From: Arctopsyche grandis
Taxonomy: Eukaryota; Arthropoda; Insecta; Trichoptera; Hydropsychidae
NCBI RefSeq assembly: GCF_051622035.1
Contig: NC_135365.1
Coordinates: forward strand, 21,037,501 to 21,101,500
Length of the DNA stretch: 64,000 nucleotides
Direction of reading: 5' to 3'
Shown: positions 27,028-38,700 of the stretch, one piece after another
Layout: each line of letters starts with the position of its first letter
Position numbering within the stretch: the stretch's first letter is position 1
The notes under the pieces: model-generated
Told to the model about the DNA's origin: nothing
Database searches by the model: none
The model's input: only the letters and a program-made list of their open reading frames with translations
Position numbers and translations under genes: made by a program

Positions 27028-27209
27028 AGGTCTGACCGCACTATGCGTCTGCGACACGAACGGCCAGATATTGTTTGTATGAAATTGTATGAGATATAAC
27101 GCACTACGTCGCGTGACGCGTAGTGTGTTATATCTCATACAATTTCATAGAAACAATATTTGGCCGCACGCTGCCGTTCGTGTTGCAGACGCATAGTGCG
27201 GTCAGAGCT
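27028..27209. mobile_element. Foldback MITE, 182 bp, TAA target duplication
   Basis: Almost the whole element is one inverted repeat of two arms of about 85 bp around a CG-rich centre near 27114. The ends begin AGGTCTGACCGCACTATGCG. TAA flanks it on both sides (27025-27027 and 27210-27212), a 3-bp duplication that fits PIF/Harbinger-type (Tourist-like) elements. Transcribed, it would form a long hairpin. Confidence 0.75.
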
Positions 27210-27212
27210 TAA

Positions 27213-28001
27213 AGTAGAGATTAGATGAGTGCGCTCGTGGACTGATGGTTTACTAGTGTTGATCACCTGATCTCGCGTTCGCGCCAAAATGGCCTCGACG
27301 TATAGAGAAGACGTGTATAACGGCTAATAGGATCACGTGACTCATCGACCAATAGGATCTCGCGAATATCGCGAATTGTGTACGGATAGTAGATATTGGG
27401 TGCTTCGAACTGTAGAGAATTCGGATCTAGAGAGCTAACGGTTGTAGACCAATAAACAACTTCTACAAAACTAGCTGCGTCTTTCTCTCCAATCCTGGAA
27501 ACCAGGGGCATCATTTCAGCTTTTCCCAAGGGGGGGCAACATTTTTGAACAATAAGGAATGACTTTCTAGGGAGGGGGGGTGGGGGTGTAATTAAAAATC
27601 AGTGTATTTGAATTTTAACTATTTCTTTCAATATTTTTTTATTTATATATTTGTATCAGAAAGGCAATCCTATTTGTTTCGAAATATAAACGAGTTCTAT
27701 ACATATCTTTTAAAGCAAGACAAACAACAAAACAAAATATATCTGGAAGTTTTACACTTTTTTTCTGGGAAAAATCGACGTGTTTATACCTGACAGTGTT
27801 CTAAGCCCTAAGAAATTTCAATATTCTATTTTTGTTCGTTTAGTATTTTAATTCAAATTCATAATAATACATTAAACAACGTTGATAGTCCCGTTAAAAT
27901 TTAGGGGGGAAGGGCGTCCATCGAGAGACACTCAAAAAGGTTGGGTATCAATGGTGTAAAGTAAAGCAAATGATAGAAATGAAATGAAAATACTTGATGA
28001 T
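27213..28001. other. Intergenic stretch between unc80 and mle remnants
   Basis: Moderately GC-rich to about 27520, then AT-rich. It includes G-runs at 27529-27535 and 27570-27590. No conserved coding or clear element ends were recognised; 27,240-27,520 may be an old LTR-type fragment (it carries AATAAA near 27453), but I found no second copy. Confidence 0.35.
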
Positions 28002-29410
28002 TTTATTTGGTTTATTAAAATTTGGCACTATAATTTTCAGTAACAAATAAATTCTGGTTATCAAACAACAAATATTATCATCGTATATAATAATAAATAT
28101 ATCATTAACATGATCAATATGCTAACACATTTAGAAAAAAAACTTCTAAAACACACAATCTAACATTTCTAGGCACATCAATTATATAATATATGTATAA
28201 TTACATCATAATGAATAGTGTATATAATCAAATAATTTGCAATCTAAAAAATATCACATAAATATTATACATCGTAACAAAAATAATTGTGTAAAACAGC
28301 GCTCACTTTGCTGTGAACGAATCCATAACACTTCATCATTATACATATTTCTCTATACAAATATTTCTCCATTTTATGAGAGTTTTGATCTCTTCACTCT
28401 CCATTAAAAAGAATTGCATTTTCAAAATCGACAACAACGACGCAATCAAAAAATTATAACAATATAGAGTGAACAATCACTAAATATGTATGTTTTATAT
28501 TTAAGGCTAAATTCATTTCAACATTAATTGTATATATTATTGATTCATAGCTACAAACACGTATAACATCCAATGATTAATATCATGTATTACATTTAGT
28601 GCAAAACATTTATATAATTTCAATTTAATTTCTATTGTAAAATTTAAACGACTATAACATTCATAAGATGTACTTAATTTATCCACACATTGCAAATAAA
28701 AATAATATTTTCTTTTGCTTAACTATAATAAATGTTTTATATATAGGAATATAGTTTTGATAAATAAGTTTACGTTGACGGTAGCAGTTTACAATAAATT
28801 GTGCACCATTCGACAAATTATCACATATAATTATTTATTTCTTTATCAGCTAACAACAACTGTGTTAATCATGCCTAATTGTCATTAATATTTTACGATT
28901 TTACCAATAATAGTAGAATCAGTATGGTGTTTAATAACACGGAGAATTAATACTTTTTAAAATACAATAATCTAAGTTGTTTTCATCTTAGATATGAATT
29001 TTTTTTCTGTTATAAAAGACTTGTGCATAATCATAAGAGCTTAACATTTTTTTTATAATAGAAAAATTGATTTAGATACATACATAGAAAGCTAATGGTA
29101 TACCAAAAGCAATAGTCAATAATTCAGAAAATTTTTAAACACTCATTAATGACTAAATTTGTATCTAGTCTTATATTTTACCCTCAGGGTTGCTTACAAA
29201 ATGTCACACTATCAGTGCATAATCTTAATATTCTGACTTCTTATATCCTTTCACATTTCCAGAGTATAAACTTAGCCTTATTAATTTTCCATTTAATTTT
29301 ACACTAGAGCCAGAGTCTTGTATTACATATTATAATATCTAATAGCACATTGTAATTGTGTACATTGACTCATCCTCAAAGCATTTAAATTGACATTTCA
29401 ATGTAGTTGT
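28002..29410 (-). other. Probable unc80 3' UTR
   Basis: AT-rich sequence following the unc80 stop codon, without conserved coding. Minus-strand AATAAA hexamers at 28011-28016 and 28002-28007 are plausible polyadenylation signals, giving a 3' UTR near 1.4 kb. Extent is inferred from the hexamers only. Confidence 0.4.
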
Positions 29411-29703
29411 TTATATGAGTGTATCCTCGTCTCGTATTGATGACGGGGACCTCGGTGAAAGACGAGATGGTGGATGCTCGCCCATGACTGCTGTTCGCTC
29501 ACCAGATGAAGATCCATTAAAACTGAACGAACCTGCAATATAAAGTAATGTAAGCATTTGTTTAATATAAAATCAATATAACAAAGCACTGACCGTTGGG
29601 GCTACGATGATGGGATATAGTAGCGGCACTGCTCGTCGACTGATCGTGAAGCTCCGGTGATGCTAATGGTGGAGGAATTCGGGCTTGAAGACTGTAACTT
29701 TCC
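29411..29703 (-). CDS. unc80: unc80 exons 55-56 (C-terminus)
   Basis: Exons 29594-29703 and 29411-29532 (donor GTCAGT, acceptor TTGCAG), giving a serine/proline-rich tail that ends SSIRDEDTLI before the TAA at 29411-29413. The joined frame differs from the longest open frame over exon 56; it is fixed by phase (one base carried from exon 55). The final T-L-I fits a class I PDZ ligand. Vertebrate UNC80 ends ESHV, also PDZ-like, which supports the frame. Confidence 0.85.
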
Positions 29704-32700
29704 CTGAAATAAAATATGAGTATACATATGTGTGCATAGGTAAATAGTTTCACTGGAATTTTATGATTCGTAAAAATATTTAACTGAGAAGATGATGCAG
29801 ATAACTGTAAAACTAATGTTAAAAAGGTTTTTATGCATTTTGATCAAAGATACTGTAAAATCGAAGTAATGGCTAATGGTTGACATTTCCCGGTACCTCC
29901 CCATTTCAGGGGTATTCAATATTACAGTTTATAGGTGGAGAAAATTAAATATATAATTTGGATATTGCTGAAAGCTATTTATTAGTGGAAAATAAATAAA
30001 TATCAGTTTAATCAATAATTACACTGAATAATAAAAAGTCACGTTTTATACTTACCGGAGCGGAGACTAATCAATCTTAATTAAGTTGGGCCCACTTAAT
30101 TCCAATATGAGAATAATTTTTATTGGCTTACTCTGTGCAATATGTGCAATTTTTACAGATTTTCTGCTTTAGTCTTTAATTCGAAATTTAGTATTGCTGT
30201 GGCAAAAGTAAGTATTGGAATCAACAACACTGAGCAACAAAAAAAAAAATACCAGAGAGGAGACTAACCAATATTTACTAAGTTTGACCCATTGAATTTG
30301 AATATGATAATGATTTTTGTTGGTAAGTGATCGTTTAAGAGATATGAGCGTTTAAAAAACTGCGCGATTTTTACAGTTTTTTGGCTTTTGCGGTCTTTAA
30401 CTCAAAATCTAGTATTGATGTGCTCAAAGTGAGTATTGGAATCAATAGTCAGATGTTTTTTCTATTGATTATGATTTTTTAATGTTTTAAAATACTTATA
30501 ATTAATTGTCTAGCGAATTTTAAAAGTCAAAAATATATAATTTTTTTACGGATTTTTTCTCCGTGTTATGTTGCGTTTATTTGGCCCGTTTTTTATTTCA
30601 CCACATTCATAATGTGGTGAAATAAAAATGGTGGATTGGTTTCTATCTCAACATTTTTTTTTATCTAAACGTACTAACACGAGCGGTAATCTCGGAAACG
30701 ATCACTAACCAACAAAAATCATTATCATATTCGAATTCAGTGGGTCAAACTTAGTAAAGATTGGTTAGCCTCCACTCTGGTAACTCAAAAACGTGATTTT
30801 TTGTTGCTCAGTGTAATCAGATGTTTTTTTATAGATTGTGATTTTTATTTCTTGAAAATACGTATAATTAATTATTTAGGGAATTTTAAATTTCAGTTGC
30901 TTTAAATGTCAATGCTCAGTGTTATTGAGCATTGACATTTAATGTTTAATTTAATTTAATATTAATTTTAATTTCTACAATAATTGCATGCATTAGCTGT
31001 TGGACGAGCGTGTATCTGCATAATATTATGTAATAAAAATATTTTTTTTATTGCCATTCTATTGTACACGAAGACATAATTGGTAATTAAATGGGCGATC
31101 AAAGGGATAAAATCGAGGAATTTTAATTTTAATTTTTTAATTGAACCGAAGAGTTATTATGGGTATTTATTTTTAAAAGAGTTGACGATATGCGCATCCG
31201 TTAAATGATTTTACAGAATGAAAGTGCATTCAGTGTTCCATTGCCTATTTCAAGTGCATCACATCGGCTGCAATACGATGAACTTAAAACTAGCTTTGAT
31301 TATATGTTCCTCCATCATCGTTTCCGCCAATGAAATTATCAATGCGATAAGTGCAATGAACGACACATTCTTCTTAGACAACGGATTGTGCCTTTGCGCT
31401 GCAGAGATTGCAAGAAGATTTTTCTTTCGATACCAGTTCATAGCCTTAATTTTGGCTTACGGAGCAAAAGAAAATAGATGCATGATGAACGAAAACGAGC
31501 AGTTCCAAGAGATTCTCAATCAGTTGATATTTTATGTCGGCCAATTCTCATGCGTTGGCACAGTCAGAGATGTCAACGTGGAAATGGAAATGGCGTGTCA
31601 AAACTACATTTTGATCATACAAAATGCTAAGTCTTTTAAAGAAAACTTAGATCTGATTCCTGGATCGCGATTCGAATATTCCGGCAGGGTTATAATCATC
31701 GTTAAAAAGAATTGGATGTCCAAGCAGGACGTGGTAGACAACGTTCACGAAATATTCAAAGTGTGTTGGGACTTGAGGATGACCAATGTCGTCGCGATTG
31801 CAGACTTCAACAATGTCGTATCAATATTTACATTTTTTCCGTTTTACGCTCGCAATTGCAAAGCATTGAGAGTCATAGAGTTGGACAGATGGTCTGGGGA
31901 TTCGTTTGAGGTGAATGCAGAATTATATCCTTTGAAGACTACGCAAATGCACGGTTGTCCTGTCGTCGTGACAACTGTAGAGAGGTATCCTCACGTGATC
32001 GTTGAAAGATTGGACAACGGAACTATTTTATTGGATGGAATGGAGGGAGAGTTGATAAAACTATTGTCAAATCTAATGAATTTCAGTCTCGAAGTAATAG
32101 AACCTCAAGATGAATACACATGGGGCCGTTGGAATGGGACAGCATGGACAGGAGCTACCGGGGATTTGGTCTACGACAGGGCAGATATTGGAATAGGAGC
32201 TTACATTCCTTCATTAAGAAGAGTGCAAGTGATTGACATATCGTACGGTTATGACACCGTGTATGTAGTTTGGACTATACGAAAAGTTGAAAAAGGGAAG
32301 TCTGCCGAGAAACTTTTACTTCCGTTCAAGAAGTACGTTTGGATCATGATCCTCACCACGATTCTCATATCGATGATACTAATGTACATCTTGAAAAATA
32401 TTATGAGTAATAAGACTTTTCAAAGTAAACACATAGGTTTATCTTTTTGGGAAGTCACCTTGGGTCTGTCGCTCAAATTTATGCCATCTGGTAGGTTCGT
32501 ATGCTATGTTTTCACGGTATGGATGTGGACTTCGATGGTGTTGAGGAACATTTATCAAGGATCGTTAGTCGGTTTCTTGACACATACGTATTATGAAGCT
32601 TCGATAAATTCAATGAAAGATTTGATTGAAAATGGTTTCTCTTTTTATGGTACAACTCAAGTGGTGGACATGATGAAGAATGTTTCCGATAATGATTATG

Positions 32701-35700
32701 TTATGGAAATATTGTCTAAATTACATGTGATATATACAGAAATGGAATATGACAACATTACACAGCTAATCGTTGAGGGGAAGATATATGGAGCGATACC
32801 CCATTTGAAGAATCGAGTGCCCGAATTGAACTATAAGTTTCAAGACAAAGGTATGTTGAGGATTCTCCGTGAAACGTATAGATCGCAAATCATCGCTTTT
32901 GCTTTTCCAAAGTTTTCACCTATCATCAACGGTGTTAATCAGTGGATTCACAGAATATCAGAGGCAGGACTGATTGACAAGTGGATGGAAGACAGGACGT
33001 GGCCTGAAGTTAAGTTAAAGAATGATCCATTGGTTATACAGATGTATCACGTCCTTGGACCGTTTATAATTTTACTAATCGGTGAAGCAATAGCTGTTAT
33101 CGTTTTACTCGCTGAAGTGATATACATAAGGTATATCAACAAGAAAGAGTCGACAGCCAAATTTATTTAAATATAGTACCTGTAGCCAGAAGTGGAAGAA
33201 GTTTGCGATACTTGACTCTCACTGTCCCAAGAGAGATCGGCTGGCGCTGGTGAACTTTGATGTGGATGTGGCAACTGGTGCATGGGTCGCAAAGCTGCTG
33301 GTGCTGAAAGAGGAGCTGCTGGGAAATCCTCCTGAGGACTAGATCCACCATCAGACTCCAGTCTGATGTGTGCCACCTTTACAAAAAAACTTATGTAACA
33401 CAATCTGTCTGTAAGATGAGTGAATATCATTTTATAGAATTAACCTCAACTCGATTTCTCCTACTTCTTCTCAATCGGAATGTGTTCCGTGATTGAGCCT
33501 TACATCGTTGTAATCGAGGACGTTCACCTCCTTCGCTTCCACTTCCATCTGCAGCATCACCTTCCAAAATACCAGGACTTGTTTTGATTCCACCTACTGG
33601 GCTTTCACCTCCACTTGCTGGCGATAGTGGAGTATGTGTAGTTTCTCCTGATTAATTGAAAATTCATAACTAATATCTTCACAATTTATAATACATGTGG
33701 TTTATATAATATATATAAATAAATATACCTGATTGGTGTCGAAATTCTACTGAAGAAACAAATCGAAGCTTGGGGTGCGACGAAGCAGCAGTGATATGGT
33801 GTGGTTGGTGGGGTAGTCCTTGTGGTTGGGGTTGTGATAAACTGTGCGGCAAACCCTGTATACGTTGCCGCTGTGCTCCTAATTTGCATATATTATACAA
33901 CATTGTTCAGTGTTTGAATTATATTTTGTTGAATAGTGTAGTTTATTTGTTGTTAGAAGCTGAAGGAGTCAAAAAATACTTCGAAATATTTGTAGTTGTA
34001 ATCTTAAGAACAATCTTGTTATCAATCAAAAGTAGTAAACAGTTTTAAGTATCCATTTAAATATTATTAAGATATTTAGAGTGACTATTGAGTATTAAGT
34101 TGAAGAGTATCATTTTTTTCATCAAATTAATGGAACATTATTATTAGTAGTATCATATTCATATAAATTATTTTATGGTTAAGAGGGCTGGACACCAGCG
34201 CCTTGTCCATACAAACGTATTACACTTCTCCCTTCCTCAATTATGGCACTAGAGAAATTATTTTTTAATATGCTATAGATATCCACCATTGAGATGCATC
34301 TATCGTTTTATTTTTTTGATTAGTTATTTTTTATAGGAGCTAAGAGCCACCAAACATCTATAAAATCGGCTCTTTTTTACACCCAAGAAAAGAGTCCGGC
34401 ATGTTTATTTAACGGTCAATTTAAAAAAAAATACGCACATAGTTGCACAGAAAATATCTTTCTCATACCGTTGGTGAATTTTTTTAAAAATTGGTCCAGT
34501 TTCGGAGGAGAAAATAGAAGAATACCAAACCTCGATTTTGTCGATTTAAAATACGTTTTATCTGGTCGAAGCGCAACTGTCGCATTCACTCAATATATAT
34601 ATTGATATATATTGTCGCATTCACTCAATATATATATCGAAGAAAGGAACGGCAACAAAATTAAGGTTTCCGGTGTACAGCCCTCTTAATGTAGTAATGT
34701 TTAATATATCCAAATATATTTTATGAATACTATCAATGAGGTTGTGTTCAATGTATAGTTAAATGATGGTTTGGTTTGCAATTACTAACATGTTAATATT
34801 TATACTACAAATCTAAATAATAATATAAAAATAAATAATGTTCTGTCCAATTATTGAATCGGGGGGGATTTAACATGCTGAAAAATGTTTAGGATTGCAC
34901 GTCCACTAAATAACAATGCATACTGCATATAATACATCAATATGATTTAAGGCAGTGTTAACCAATACAAGCGAATTGCATAGTATAAAATAATAATTAT
35001 TCAGATGAAATATTTCCGTCAATAAATACAGGCAATACCCGAAAACGTTCATCGGTATAATTACAACTAAATTTAAATGCACAATTCGCTCCGTTTGTCA
35101 ACAATGATTTAAATGCATGAATGTAATAATTATTTTTACTATATATTTAATATGAGCAAGTTGTTTTATGTATTGATATATAATAATGTATATATATATA
35201 TATTTACACAAAAGCTGAAGAGGAATTATTTGGCGAATGTATACATAGGTGGGAAGCATTACTTTCATGGAGTTTTTTCATTGATCAGCGTTCACTTTAT
35301 CGATAATGCACAACCATTCCAAAAATATACGTATATAATGATTTGGTGAGCATTCCATAAATACAGAAATGTGGTTTTGGGTGGAAGGAGATTCGAAACA
35401 TTCCATGACTACTACCAAATGGGTTCAGAATGAGACTGATCAAAGGGGATACAAAGTCAGCAAGGGGACATTTACATATATCAGTTTAAAGTATAACACT
35501 TACATGGCTATAAAAAGCAACATCCTTTTGGAACAGAAATGGAGGATATTATTTTGACGAATCAAATATTATTAAGCCTATCAAATCTGTTCTGACAAAA
35601 TAATAATAATCAAATGCAATATTAACCGTTTCGACTGTACCACAAGTTTTGAACCAAAGTCAAATGGTTAATATCATTAAAAATAATCGTAATGTGTTTT

Positions 35701-38700
35701 AAATAAACAGTTAGGATACCTTGATAAAAATGTTGCGAACTAAATATAGTGCCAGAATCGTGATTGGATGCCAAAGAGCTACCGTTCATGCCGTCTGTGG
35801 GTCCATCACTAACAGACACATTCACCTGATTCGCTGTGGAACCGCTGGAAACCGATTCTAAAAAAAGACATTGCACATTGCAAACTAAACACGTTTATGT
35901 GTGTCTTATTCGAGATAAAAAATAATAAACAAATAGTGTGAACAATGCAAAAAATTACAAATGCACTTTTAACACGGATAATCATAAATTTTCATCAAAG
36001 TTACATATGTATGTATGTATATTTTATGATATATATAGTGTGCACAATGAGAATACATGCCATGTGATGATGGAAATATAAGGAAGTACCTCTTTGAGGT
36101 GGTAGTGTTTGAGCTCGGGCAGCTCGGCCAGGTCCTCGTAAGGATGCTAAAGACGCTCGCGAAGGTTCAATGGCTCGTCTAGCGGCTACGGCCGCAGCAG
36201 CAGCATCTCTATCCTCTTGTTCTATTTATCAATATCAAAATTAGCACCACACATTAAGTATTGTATGTAGTTTAAGTACCAAAGCTACCTTCATCAAGTT
36301 CTTCCCTTAATTGTCGCACTTCTCTAGCCAGCTCTGCAAGAAGAGCTCCACGACCTCCACCACCACCACCACCAATAGAAACAGCCCCTGTAGAAGCAGT
36401 ACCACCTCCACGTACTTTCTCCCTTATTACAAATTGCATATGCCTTTCGTGATCACCAATCGGAGGTTGTGAGAGCTGGAACCCAACCAAAAACATGTAA
36501 TAATTTATTTTATACATATACAACATCATTCATTCAAATTTAACCAACTTTATGAATTATAAATGGCAACAGTAGTATATACAGAGGAGTTCTATTCGTA
36601 ACAACAAATTCCAAGAAATTCCAAAGTATTGGTGCTGCTTCGTTTCGTTTACCCAATTCTCGCATTGCTCTAGCTATTCGTCCCCAATCTGCTACAAGTT
36701 CACTTTCAAAGCACACCAACATGATTTTCAAAGCTGAAAGTTGATTGAAACCAATTACATAACATTCTATTTATTATATTTCAAATGACTATTTTTAACT
36801 TTACCCAAAAATGCCACTCTATAAAGGGACACTGGAATTCTGACAGCCCTCTTAGCATCACGACTAGCTGCAGTGAATGTTAAAGATGGTGCTCTAACAT
36901 CAGCCGTTCCTCCTCCAGTGCTTCTGAATGCTCCTACCCCAGCTACAGCAGCTCCCCCACCAGGTGCCATTGATTGTAAGACAGCCGTTAGTGCAAATGT
37001 TATATCAGATTGTCGCATTTTGGCTATATCTAAAAAATTAAAGTTTATGTTAATGTTTATAGGAGATAGTTATGAAATATTATAAATAATCTGATTATTA
37101 ACAATACCTTTTCTTCCACTGCCTACTCTTAAACATAGTGGCATGAACAAATTCATCAGAATATTTTCAGCTTTCTCTTGCGTTGGGAATATTGAACTAC
37201 CACCGCAAATTTGTTCCAATGAATAGCTCTCCTGAAAGTTTTGTACCACTTTTTAATTTAACAAACATTAACTAGATACATATATAAAGAGTGGCCTTAA
37301 AATAGTTCCAAGTAATCAGAAGTTACTTTTAAAATTTAAACTGTCAATACCATAGATATAGAATACATAGATATGCCCTGAAGTCGATCACCCTTTTGGT
37401 GCATGCACACCCAAAGGAAAGTACAGTGGATGCACACTCTCTCTCAGTAGCTAGTTAGCTTCTAAGTCGGAAGGTCGATTGACATTTTTCGAAAATGCCA
37501 ACGTATTCAGTGAAATTGTGTTACAATTACTCAAGAAAACATAAAAAGGCGGATGGCATCACATATCATAAGTAATAATTAATATATAATGTCTTCAATT
37601 ATAGTAGTATTTTAACATATAATGAAATATCGGCGTGATTCTATGCAGTGATGGAACAGCGGTCGACAACCTTTGCCACAGGTGTCACTAAATGCACGCG
37701 TATGTCTTGTTGGCAATGAAATAAATTCAGAAATCGACATTAGTTCATTTAGTGACACTAGTTTAGTTCATTGTAGTTTAAAACTAGAAACAATGAACTA
37801 AATATTAAAGTGTCAGCTTTAAAATTGATCCTTGTGGAAGTTGCTTATGTTTAAATATTGTAATAGTTAATGATGGTTTTATTATAGTAACATTCATTTG
37901 TAGTTTAATATAGTGTGTATAGCTAAATATTTTTTTCTTAATATGGCTTTATTAGTTTGGTTTTCTGTCACGCGGAGTGTCCAATAAAATAAAGTTATAA
38001 ATAAAATAAAACTTCAGTGCATATACATATGTACATAAACTGGTTGCTGACCACTGCCGACCGCTGCGTCCCCTTTTTTTTCACCACTTCTCCGCTAGTT
38101 AAACCCCCCGCACCCCTCAGTTAGTGGCGACAAGATCTCCAACGAAATTTGTGTGTAATGGCATATCTAGGTTATTCTACATCAACGGTCAATACATAAG
38201 AAAATACTAATAAAAAACAATGGATACATTAAAATTTGTGTAAATAATGGGGGAGAGTAAAAAGATAACTTTTAACTAGCATATATCATTGCTACAACTT
38301 ATGTATGTACATATTATACTCTATATGTTTAAATTAAGCTTTTATACCCCAGTATTTAGTATTTGGAGAGCGATTAATCTGACAACTGTGCTACAGAAAT
38401 GTGGCGGAGGTGACTGAGCCATCAAAGCAGCAGTTGCTGAAGAACAACCTTCAATACACACACCGTCCAAAACAATCAAAGCCTGAAACAAAATACTGCT
38501 CCGTATACGAGTATTTGATTGATTTTGAGTTGTTCTATTAGTATCTAAAATTAATCAAATACCTGACAAGTGTTCAATAGAGTTTTGACATGTTGCCAAT
38601 GCATTATATACTGACACTTTGTCATTGTTTCATATACACCTTTCAGTAATCCTGATGCAGCTTCCCAATCTGTATTCCTCTGTTTAAACAAACCAACAAA

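Larger units (their letters stand above)
37125..38396. repeat. Duplicated unc80 block, copy 1 (native position)
   Basis: Runs from inside exon 46, through intron 45, to inside exon 45. Nearly identical sequence recurs at 47,760-49,436 (interrupted by a solo LTR) and a portion again at 49,434-49,884. Since exons 45 and 46 are functional here, this is the source copy. Confidence 0.9.

Noticed and set aside
27263-27529. 88-codon minus-strand frame
   Set aside because: No recognisable domain, no splice context; likely chance in a GC-richer patch.
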